From: Planctomycetota bacterium
GTDB taxonomy: Bacteria; Planctomycetota; Brocadiia; SM23-32
Length of the DNA stretch: 5,088 bases
Reading direction: 5' to 3'
Assembly (NCBI GenBank): GCA_018334735.1
Contig: JAGXLK010000261.1
Span: 1 to 5,088, forward strand
Below are positions 1 to 5,088 of this stretch, one piece after another. Each line of letters starts with the position of its first letter. Position 1 is the first letter of the stretch. Below the pieces are notes generated by a model that was given only the letters and a program-made list of their open reading frames with translations, did no database searches and was not told the DNA's origin. A program made the position numbers and the translations under genes.

Positions 1-1500
1 GAGGAGAAAAAGGTCCTGCGCAACTGTGGCATCATTGATCCGGAGAATATCGACCACTACATCGCCCGGGATGGTTACGCCGGCCTGAAAAAAGCGCTTT
101 CGATGGATTCGGGTGACGTTGTCGAAGAAGTGAAGAATTCCGGCCTGAGAGGACGCGGCGGGGCGGGATTTCCCACGGGCGTGAAATGGGGGTTTTGCCG
201 GGATGCCGAAGGCGAGACCAAGTATTTGATCTGTAATGCCGACGAAGGTGACCCCGGTGCGTTCATGGATCGGGCTGTGCTTGAAAGTGATCCCCACAGC
301 GTGATCGAGGGGATGGTAATTGCCGCCCACGCAATCGGCGCTGATCACGGATACATCTACGTCCGCGCGGAATATCCTCTGGCCATCGAACGGCTGGAGA
401 AGGCCATTGCGGACGCCAACGAACGAAATCTGCTGGGCGACGATATTCTTGGATCGGGATTCGATTTCGAAATCCAGCTCAAAAAAGGCGCCGGGGCGTT
501 TGTCTGCGGGGAAGAAACGGCTCTGCTGGCATCGATCGAAGGCCGACGCGGTATGCCCCGCACCCGACCGCCTTTCCCGGCTCAGGAGGGCCTGTGGGGC
601 CATCCGACCAATATCAATAATGTTGAGACACTCGCGAACGTTCCCCGGATCCTGCTGCGCGGGGCCGACTGGTTTGCGGAACGTGGAACGGAGAAAAGCC
701 GCGGCACAAAGACCTTCGCTCTGGCCGGCAAGATCCAAAGGACCGGACTGATCGAAGTGCCCCTGGGCACGCCGTTGCGGGAAGTTGTGTTCGATATCGG
801 CGGCGGAATTCCGGATGAAAAAGAGTTCAAAGCCGTCCAGACCGGCGGACCGTCCGGCGGATGTATACCCGCCTCTCTCCTGGATCTTCCCGTCGATTAC
901 GAGAAGTTGGCGGAAGCCGGTTCGATCATGGGTTCGGGTGGGATGGTGGTGATGGATGAAGATACCTGCATGGTGGATATCGCGCGGTATTTCGATGAGT
1001 TTACGCAGAAAGAGTCGTGCGGGAAATGCGTCCCGTGCCGGCTGGGCACACGCCAGATGCTCAATATCCTGACCAGAATTTCTGAAGGCCAGGGGAAAGA
1101 GGGCGACGTGGAGTTGCTGGAACGGATCGCCCGGTCGGTGAAACTCGGATCCCTGTGTGGACTCGGCCAGACGGCACCGAATCCCGTGCTGACCACGATC
1201 CGGTATTTTCGTGATGAGTACGAGGCCCACGTCTTTGATAAAGATTGTCCCGCCGGCGTGTGCACCAATCTCCTGGCTTTTGAAATCGATCCGGATGTCT
1301 GCATCTGCTGCGGCCGGTGCGCGTCCGAATGCCCCGTCGACTGCATAACCGGAGAAAAAGGAAAACCACCTTCAAAAGCCAGCGAAGAAGATCGCGCAGA
1401 AGGTAAGGTGGGCCATCCGTTTGTGATCGGACAGGATGAATGCGTGAAATGTGGCAACTGTTTTGATGTCTGTCCCGTAGGAGCGGTTGAGAGGAAGTAA
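1..1500 (+). CDS. NuoF/HndC-type NAD(P)H-binding flavoprotein subunit of formate dehydrogenase complex (5' partial)
   Basis: This is the flavin subunit that passes electrons between NAD(P)(H) and the iron-sulfur chain of a cytoplasmic formate dehydrogenase or related hydrogenase-type complex. The frame is open from base 1, and the 34 codons before the first ATG (103) encode a family-typical segment ([17 protein letters not shown]), so that ATG is not the start and the N-terminus lies outside the window. In the visible 499 residues: the FMN-loop motif [10 protein letters not shown] is at 51-60, [10 protein letters not shown] at 79-88, and the glycine-rich nucleotide-site motif [11 protein letters not shown] at 163-173. 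An SLBB-like segment follows at about 240-320. N3-type [4Fe-4S] ligands are C340, C343, C346 and C386. A C-terminal two-cluster ferredoxin has C434/C437/C440/C444 and C481/C484/C487/C491. That ferredoxin tail separates it from plain NuoF and places it with HndC, HydB or HylB. A [2Fe-2S] thioredoxin-like domain may precede it upstream. The linker between the two ferredoxin motifs is long and charged (about 446-476). It overlaps the next gene by one base. Electron bifurcation is possible but not shown by the sequence. Confidence 0.95.
   Translation, partial: EEKKVLRNCGIIDPENIDHYIARDGYAGLKKALSMDSGDVVEEVKNSGLRGRGGAGFPTGVKWGFCRDAEGETKYLICNADEGDPGAFMDRAVLESDPHSVIEGMVIAAHAIGADHGYIYVRAEYPLAIERLEKAIADANERNLLGDDILGSGFDFEIQLKKGAGAFVCGEETALLASIEGRRGMPRTRPPFPAQEGLWGHPTNINNVETLANVPRILLRGADWFAERGTEKSRGTKTFALAGKIQRTGLIEVPLGTPLREVVFDIGGGIPDEKEFKAVQTGGPSGGCIPASLLDLPVDYEKLAEAGSIMGSGGMVVMDEDTCMVDIARYFDEFTQKESCGKCVPCRLGTRQMLNILTRISEGQGKEGDVELLERIARSVKLGSLCGLGQTAPNPVLTTIRYFRDEYEAHVFDKDCPAGVCTNLLAFEIDPDVCICCGRCASECPVDCITGEKGKPPSKASEEDRAEGKVGHPFVIGQDECVKCGNCFDVCPVGAVERK
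1491..1497 (+). promoter_or_regulatory. Ribosome binding site for the formate dehydrogenase gene
   Basis: The purine run GAGGAAG lies inside the last codons of the upstream gene. Its GAGG core ends five bases before the ATG at 1500. A second in-frame ATG at 1509 would sit 11 bases from the run, a less favourable spacing, so 1500 is preferred. The stop and start codons overlap as TAATG, which suggests ribosomes terminating on the flavoprotein gene reinitiate directly here. That would keep the two subunits in fixed ratio. Confidence 0.7.
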
Positions 1501-4178
1501 TGACAGAAATGAACCTGACCATTGATGACGTGCAGGTAACGGTACCGGAAGGCAAAACTGTCCTTGAAGCAGCCGAGAAAGCCGGGATTTACATCCCGAC
1601 TCTCTGCAATGACGAGGATCTTGCTCCGTACGGTGCCTGCCGGCTGTGTATCGTCGAAATCGAAGGTATGAAAGGCCTGCCGACCTCGTGCACCACCCGG
1701 GCGGCGGACGGGATGGTGGTCCATACCGATACCGAGCAGGTCAACGAAGTCAGACGCACTGTCTGCCAGATGCTTATCGCCGATCACCCCGCCGATTGTC
1801 TCACCTGTTCCTCCAACCAGGAATGCGAGCTGCAGGAAGTGGCCCGCCACCTGGGAGTCACCGAACAGACGATGGAACCGACCGAACGGGAGCGGGAAGT
1901 TGACGACAGTAATCCGTTCTTCGAGCGCGATATGTCCCGGTGTATCCTGTGCCTCCGATGCGTGCGGGCCTGCCATGAAGTGCGCGGAGTCGGGGCCATC
2001 GATGTGGTGGGGCGGGGTTACGACAGCAAAATCGGCACGTTCGACGACATGCCACTCAATGAGTCGGTCTGTGAATCGTGCGGTGAGTGCATCGCGCGAT
2101 GTCCCACGGGAGCCCTCTCGGTGAAATCCGAAACCATGCCCGCAACCCGTTGGGTCTCAACGACGTGCCCGTATTGCGGGTGCGGCTGCGGATTGGATCT
2201 CGGCATTCGGGGTGACGAAATCGTGCAGGTCCGCGGCGAAGAATCGCACGTGGTCAACAAAGGAAGCGTCTGCGTCAAAGGACGTTTCGGCCTCGATTTC
2301 GTTGCATCTCCCGACAGGTTGTCAAAACCGCTGATCCGCCGAGACGGCCGGTTGAAGGAAGCCGAATGGGACGAAGCACTCGACCTTGTGGCGAACCGAT
2401 TGAGCGAAATCAAAGACGAATACGGATCCGATGCACTCGCCGGATTGTCGTCGGCAAAATGCACAAACGAAGAAAATTATGTCTTCCAGAAATTCGTGCG
2501 GGCCGCTTTTGGGACCAACAGCGTCGATCATTGCGCGCGTCTCTGCCACTCTTCGACCGTGGCAGGTCTCGCGCGGGCCTTCGGCAGCGGGGCGATGACG
2601 AATTCAATTGCGGAAATTGAAAACGCCGATTGCATTTTTGTCACCGGTTCCAATACCACCGAAGCCCACCCCATAATCGCCCTGCGGGTCAAGGATGCTG
2701 TGGAGAAACACGGCGCGAAACTGATCGTGGCCGATCCGCGTCGGATTGATCTGACCCGTTTTGCCGATATCCATATGAGCCAGCAATCCGGGACCGATGT
2801 CGCTTTGTTCAATGCGATGATGCATGTGATCATCGAGGAAGGACTGGTCGGCGAAGAGTATGTCGAAGAACGCACCCGGGACTGGGAAAAAGTCCGCGAG
2901 GCTGTGGCCGATTGCACGCCGGAATGGGCCGAACCAATCACAGGCGTTCCCGCCGACGATATCCGGGAAGCGGCGCGGATCTACGGGAAAGCCGACCGCT
3001 CGTCGATCATCTACAGCATGGGGATCACCCAGCATACCACCGGGACCGACAACGTGCTGTCGCTCGCCAATATGGCAATGCTGACCGGGAATGTGGGACG
3101 CGAATCGACCGGTGTCAATCCCCTGAGAGGCCAGAACAACGTGCAGGGCGCGTGCGACCTGGGCGCGCTGCCCAATGTGTATCCCGGATACCAGAAAGTC
3201 GATGATCCGGAGATACATCAGAAGTTTGAGGATGCGTGGGGCACCGAACTCTCAACGGAACCGGGTCTCACTGTCGTGGAAATTATGGAAGCCGCTTTCG
3301 TGGATGACGTTCGAGGCCTGTATATCATGGGCGAAAATCCTATGTTGAGCGACCCGAACGTGAACCATGTCGAGGAAGCGCTGAAAAATCTGGACTTCCT
3401 GGTCGTTCAGGATATTTTCCTCTCCGAAACCGCGCAGCTTGCCGACGTCGTGCTCCCGGCGGCGTGTTTCGCGGAGAAAAACGGCAGCTACACGAATACC
3501 GAACGTCGGGTGCAACGCATTCGGAAGGCTATTGAACCGCCCGGCGAAGCGAGAGTGGATTACGATATCCTCTGCGACGTTTCAACCCGGATGGGATACG
3601 AAATGGGTTACGAAGGGGCGGGGGAGATCCTCGATGAAATCGCGGAATTAACGCCGATTTACGCCGGAATGAGTTTCGAACGAATCGACGACGTCGGGCT
3701 TCAGTGGCCGTGCGAAAGCAAAGATGATCCCGGGACGATGTATCTGCACAAAGGCGATTTCCGTCAGGGATACGGCCAGTTCTACGGAGTCGATTTCCGG
3801 GAAGCCGACGAGCTTCCCGACGAGAAGTATCCTTTAATCCTGACGACAGGGCGGCTACTTGAGCATTTCCACACGGGCACACTCTCGCGTCAGACGCCCG
3901 GTCTGGAGGAGATTGCCCCGCCAACCCCGGTGGAAATTCATCCCGAAGACGCGGAGAAGCTCGGACTTGAGGACGGGGAAGAGGTTGAGGTCAGCAGCCG
4001 TCGGGGAACGGTGCGCTGTCACGCCGTCGTAACGAAAAAATCTCCGAAAGGCACAGTTTTCATGCCTTTCCATTATCGAGAAGCTCCCGCGAACCGTCTC
4101 ACCAACGACGCCCTGGACCCCATCGCGAAAATCCCCGAATACAAGGTCTGCGCGGTGCGAGTCGGAAAACCGGAGTGA
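1500..4178 (+). CDS. fdhA: Formate dehydrogenase alpha subunit, NuoG-like N-terminus fused to molybdopterin core, Cys-type
   Basis: This is the catalytic subunit for reversible formate oxidation to CO2, cytoplasmic (no signal peptide or Tat motif). It has 892 residues, close to the long NAD(P)-linked FdhA type known from Moorella. Domains in order: plant-type [2Fe-2S] (about 4-80; C36, C47, C50, C64); NuoG-type His-Cys [4Fe-4S] (H96, C100, C103, C109); two ferredoxin [4Fe-4S] motifs (C148/C151/C154/C158 and C191/C194/C197/C201); the molybdopterin-oxidoreductase [4Fe-4S] domain (C223, C226, C230, C258, then K260); the molybdopterin core (about 276-705); and the dinucleotide-binding C-terminal domain (about 776-885). 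The metal ligand is C349 in ARLCHSSTVAGL, followed by the conserved H350. R543 in NPLRGQNNVQGACDLGALP matches the active-site arginine of FdhF. The codon for 349 is TGC (2544-2546), so no selenocysteine machinery is needed. These motifs favour formate dehydrogenase over nitrate reductase or NuoG. Mo versus W, and NAD versus NADP, cannot be read from the sequence. The gene follows its flavin partner with a one-base overlap. Confidence 0.95.
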   Translation: MTEMNLTIDDVQVTVPEGKTVLEAAEKAGIYIPTLCNDEDLAPYGACRLCIVEIEGMKGLPTSCTTRAADGMVVHTDTEQVNEVRRTVCQMLIADHPADCLTCSSNQECELQEVARHLGVTEQTMEPTEREREVDDSNPFFERDMSRCILCLRCVRACHEVRGVGAIDVVGRGYDSKIGTFDDMPLNESVCESCGECIARCPTGALSVKSETMPATRWVSTTCPYCGCGCGLDLGIRGDEIVQVRGEESHVVNKGSVCVKGRFGLDFVASPDRLSKPLIRRDGRLKEAEWDEALDLVANRLSEIKDEYGSDALAGLSSAKCTNEENYVFQKFVRAAFGTNSVDHCARLCHSSTVAGLARAFGSGAMTNSIAEIENADCIFVTGSNTTEAHPIIALRVKDAVEKHGAKLIVADPRRIDLTRFADIHMSQQSGTDVALFNAMMHVIIEEGLVGEEYVEERTRDWEKVREAVADCTPEWAEPITGVPADDIREAARIYGKADRSSIIYSMGITQHTTGTDNVLSLANMAMLTGNVGRESTGVNPLRGQNNVQGACDLGALPNVYPGYQKVDDPEIHQKFEDAWGTELSTEPGLTVVEIMEAAFVDDVRGLYIMGENPMLSDPNVNHVEEALKNLDFLVVQDIFLSETAQLADVVLPAACFAEKNGSYTNTERRVQRIRKAIEPPGEARVDYDILCDVSTRMGYEMGYEGAGEILDEIAELTPIYAGMSFERIDDVGLQWPCESKDDPGTMYLHKGDFRQGYGQFYGVDFREADELPDEKYPLILTTGRLLEHFHTGTLSRQTPGLEEIAPPTPVEIHPEDAEKLGLEDGEEVEVSSRRGTVRCHAVVTKKSPKGTVFMPFHYREAPANRLTNDALDPIAKIPEYKVCAVRVGKPE

Positions 4179-4217
4179 GGGCCCGTTTGTTTGCTGCGAG
4201 ACCTGTTGGTATATGTA

Positions 4218-4266
4218 CCGCGTTCTGAACTCCAGCCTCCGGCTGAAGTCCAGTCCGCTCGTGGGG
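4218..4266 (+). repeat. Dispersed repeat copy A (49 bp, hairpin-forming)
   Basis: This unit starts with CCGCGTTCTGAA and ends with CCGCTCGTGGGG, 39 bases after the fdhA stop. Bases 4227-4251 form an imperfect inverted repeat: 11-base arms around a 3-base loop, with two mismatches on this strand. A 48-bp stretch recurs exactly on the opposite strand at 5035-5082, and a shortened version lies at 4376-4406. The position just after an operon resembles REP/BIME-type intergenic repeats, whose hairpins can protect mRNA ends or mark transposase-mobilised palindromes. That role is inferred. Confidence 0.85.
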
Positions 4267-4270
4267 AAAC

Positions 4271-4286
4271 GGAGACTCGAGTTCAG
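4271..4286 (-). repeat. Decayed fragment of the dispersed repeat (inverted half copy)
   Basis: Sixteen bases, GGAGACTCGAGTTCAG, match the reverse complement of the left half of copy A (4225-4240) with two mismatches. It lies 30 bases downstream of that half, so the two could pair as an alternative, longer-range stem enclosing the rest of copy A. Either a degenerate inverted copy or a compensating structural arm is possible. Confidence 0.5.
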
Positions 4287-4310
4287 CTGAGCCCGCCATC
4301 GGCGCGCGAA

Positions 4311-4327
4311 ACTGGACTTGAGGCGGA
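4311..4327 (-). repeat. Decayed fragment of the dispersed repeat (other half)
   Basis: Seventeen bases, ACTGGACTTGAGGCGGA, match the ACTGGACTTCAGCCGGA part of inverted copy C (5046-5062) with two mismatches. Its order relative to the fragment at 4271-4286 is swapped compared with an intact copy, so these are probably pieces of two insertions or a rearranged remnant. Confidence 0.5.
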
Positions 4328-4375
4328 CAAATGCCGGAAAATGCAAATGCGCCTGGAACCTCCAGGGAAATCACA

Positions 4376-4406
4376 CCGCGTTCTGAAGTCCAGTCCGCTC
4401 GTGGGG
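4376..4406 (+). repeat. Dispersed repeat copy B (31 bp, internally deleted)
   Basis: Identical to copy A at both ends (CCGCGTTCTGAA and GTCCAGTCCGCTCGTGGGG) but lacking 18 internal bases. In copy A those bases lie between two CTGAA pentamers (4225-4229 and 4243-4247). Copy B keeps a single CTGAA, as expected if the hairpin was lost by slippage or recombination between the pentamers. It can no longer form the A/C hairpin. Confidence 0.85.
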
Positions 4407-4737
4407 CCGGCCGTTTACGGAACTCTGAAGGGGTATGCCAGTTCAGATGAGATTTAAAATGGCAGGCACGTCCGCCCAACGAATCTCCCACGGGGCCCAC
4501 CACAAAACTCCTGCCTCTTGCAGCACGAGACAGTTCCTGCAACCCCGGTATATCGGCGGCCGCGTGAGCTGGGTCGTTTCGGGAAAGGTCGAAAGGAATT
4601 TCAAAACGCAAAAAGGCCGGAAAATGGAGCAAACAACGCCAGACTCCCGTTTTCAAACCGATTTGCGGCAGGGCCGCCCCGGCGATACGGACCTGCAACT
4701 CTCTGGCATTTTCCCGGGTAGTGACTTGCCGTGGCCT

Positions 4738-4758
4738 CCCGCGGCCCTGTGCCGCGGG
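4738..4758. other. GC-rich hairpin
   Basis: CCCGCGG (4738-4744) and CCGCGGG (4752-4758) are perfect complements around a 7-base loop, and T4737/G4759 add a wobble pair. No T-tract follows on either strand, so it is not an intrinsic terminator. It may be part of a structured RNA ending at the downstream terminator, or simply a local palindrome. Confidence 0.45.
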
Positions 4759-4802
4759 GCGCGACGATTAGCTCACTACGCGCGCTCAACTCACAAATCG
4801 GC

Positions 4803-4828
4803 CTCCATCGGCCCCGCGCCGATGGGAG
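4803..4828. other. Hairpin
   Basis: CCATCGGC (4805-4812) pairs with GCCGATGG (4818-4825) around a 5-base loop. With G4826 bulged, two more pairs (T4804-A4827 and C4803-G4828) extend the stem. There is no T-tract on either side. The heptamer ATCGGCC also occurs twice, ten bases apart (4797-4803 and 4807-4813). Confidence 0.45.
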
Positions 4829-4974
4829 CAATGCAATAACAGGAACGCACGCTAAGCGCATACATGCGGTGGCAAGGTACCATACAGACGCCGATGTGTT
4901 TAAATCCGAAATGCAAAGCTGATTTTCAGCAATCGAGACGTGTTAGAGACGCCTGCGCGAAGCGCTCTCGGAGT

Positions 4975-5019
4975 GCGGTGAGCAGTTCGGCTTGCCGAAC
5001 GGAGCACCGCTTTTTATTT
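4975..5019 (+). terminator. Intrinsic (Rho-independent) terminator, plus strand
   Basis: An outer stem GCGGTG (4975-4980) with CACCGC (5005-5010) encloses an inner stem GTTCGG/CCGAAC (4985-4990 with 4995-5000) capped by CTTG. A four-by-four internal loop separates the stems. TTTTTATTT (5011-5019) follows directly, the classic arrangement for transcripts running rightwards, and the minus strand has no matching T-tract. The nearest plus-strand gene ends about 800 bases earlier. It therefore ends either a long read-through fdhA transcript or a separate small RNA. Confidence 0.75.
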
Positions 5020-5034
5020 GCTCTTGCATGCATG

Positions 5035-5082
5035 CCCACGAGCGGACTGGACTTCAGCCGGAGGCTGGAGTTCAGAACGCGG
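5035..5082 (-). repeat. Dispersed repeat copy C (48 bp, inverted relative to A)
   Basis: Exact reverse complement of 48 of the 49 bases of copy A. Read on the plus strand it contains GGACTTCAGCC, a GGA loop and GGCTGGAGTTC (5049-5073). As RNA this is an uninterrupted 11-bp stem with two G-U wobbles, whereas the other strand has two mismatches. It begins 15 bases after the T-tract of the terminator, and only six bases of the window follow it. Confidence 0.88.
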
Positions 5083-5088
5083 ACTATC

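Larger units (their letters stand above)
4179..5088. other. Intergenic region with repeats and hairpins, no credible gene
   Basis: I see no supportable protein gene in these 910 bases. The open frames present (for example 4435-4839 on plus and the part of 4099-4698 on minus that lies here) have no recognisable domain, lack a convincing ribosome site, and run through the repeats. The region holds copies and fragments of one dispersed repeat, an 11-bp direct repeat (GCCGGAAAATG at 4333-4343 and 4616-4626), several stem-loops and one intrinsic terminator. I find no tRNA, rRNA, tmRNA, RNase P or SRP RNA signature. I also see no convincing sigma-70 promoter, though promoters of an unknown lineage could be missed. 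Confidence 0.75.

Noticed and set aside
103..105. ATG at 103 as the start of the flavoprotein gene
   Set aside because: The frame is open upstream to base 1 and encodes conserved family sequence, so this is an internal methionine.
897..1976. Long minus-strand open frame (359 codons) opposite the two enzyme genes
   Set aside because: It lies antisense to well-conserved cysteine motifs of both subunits, crosses the gene junction, and shows no recognisable domain. It is a shadow of high-GC coding sequence.
4208..4219. GGTA-TATG-TACC as the terminator of the fdhA operon
   Set aside because: Only a four-base stem and no T-tract follows, so it cannot be supported as a terminator.
4218..4406. CRISPR array suggested by repeats A and B
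   Set aside because: The two copies differ in length, a third is inverted and far away, and there is no regular spacer spacing or cas gene in view.
4419..4452. Further possible repeat fragment (AACTCTGAAG and CCAGTTCAGATGAG)
   Set aside because: Matches to the repeat are only 6-8 bases long and not collinear, within chance expectation.
4099..4698. Minus-strand open frame of 199 codons over the end of fdhA and the intergenic region
   Set aside because: It runs through the repeats and antisense to the conserved fdhA C-terminus, with no domain and no convincing ribosome site.
4435..4839. Plus-strand open frame of 134 codons in the intergenic region
   Set aside because: The composition is rich in Arg, Ala, Gly and Pro as expected for non-coding GC-rich DNA. 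It has no recognisable motif and crosses several hairpins.

Overview
The window looks like part of a chromosome from an anaerobic, CO2- or formate-metabolising bacterium. It carries the end of an operon for a soluble, cytoplasmic, flavin- and iron-sulfur-rich formate dehydrogenase, followed by a repeat-rich non-coding stretch. GC content looks to be in the upper fifties per cent by eye, and codon use is similar in both genes. I cannot assign a phylum. The enzymes are of a type found in clostridial acetogens, deltaproteobacteria and many uncultured lineages, and the GC content and dispersed repeats argue mildly against a low-GC Firmicute.

Region 1 (1-1500, + strand) is the C-terminal 499 residues of a NuoF/HndC/HydB-type flavoprotein. 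It has the FMN- and NAD(P)H-binding domain, an SLBB segment, an N3-type [4Fe-4S] site and a C-terminal two-cluster ferredoxin domain. Its start lies upstream of the window. Region 2 (1500-4178, + strand) is a complete 892-residue formate dehydrogenase catalytic subunit. A NuoG-like N-terminal electron-transfer arm (one [2Fe-2S], one His-ligated [4Fe-4S] and two ferredoxin [4Fe-4S] sites) is fused to a molybdopterin oxidoreductase core with cysteine at the usual selenocysteine position. The two genes overlap by one base (TAATG), so they are almost certainly co-translated partners.

Together the two proteins form a continuous electron path. Formate is oxidised (or CO2 reduced) at the Mo/W-pterin centre, electrons cross the iron-sulfur chain, and NAD(P)+/NAD(P)H reacts at the FMN of the flavoprotein. 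The ferredoxin-like domains on both subunits leave open a ferredoxin-linked or electron-bifurcating reaction. A NuoE/HndA-type [2Fe-2S] subunit would be expected just upstream, outside the window.

Region 3 (4179-5088) has no credible gene. It holds a dispersed repeat family: a 49-bp copy, an 18-bp internal-deletion derivative, a 48-bp identical inverted copy at the far end, and two decayed fragments. It also has several GC-rich hairpins and one strong plus-strand intrinsic terminator at about 4975-5019, roughly 800 bases past the last stop codon. That terminator marks either a very long 3' UTR or the end of an unannotated small RNA. The repeat cluster and this orphan terminator are the least explained parts of the window.
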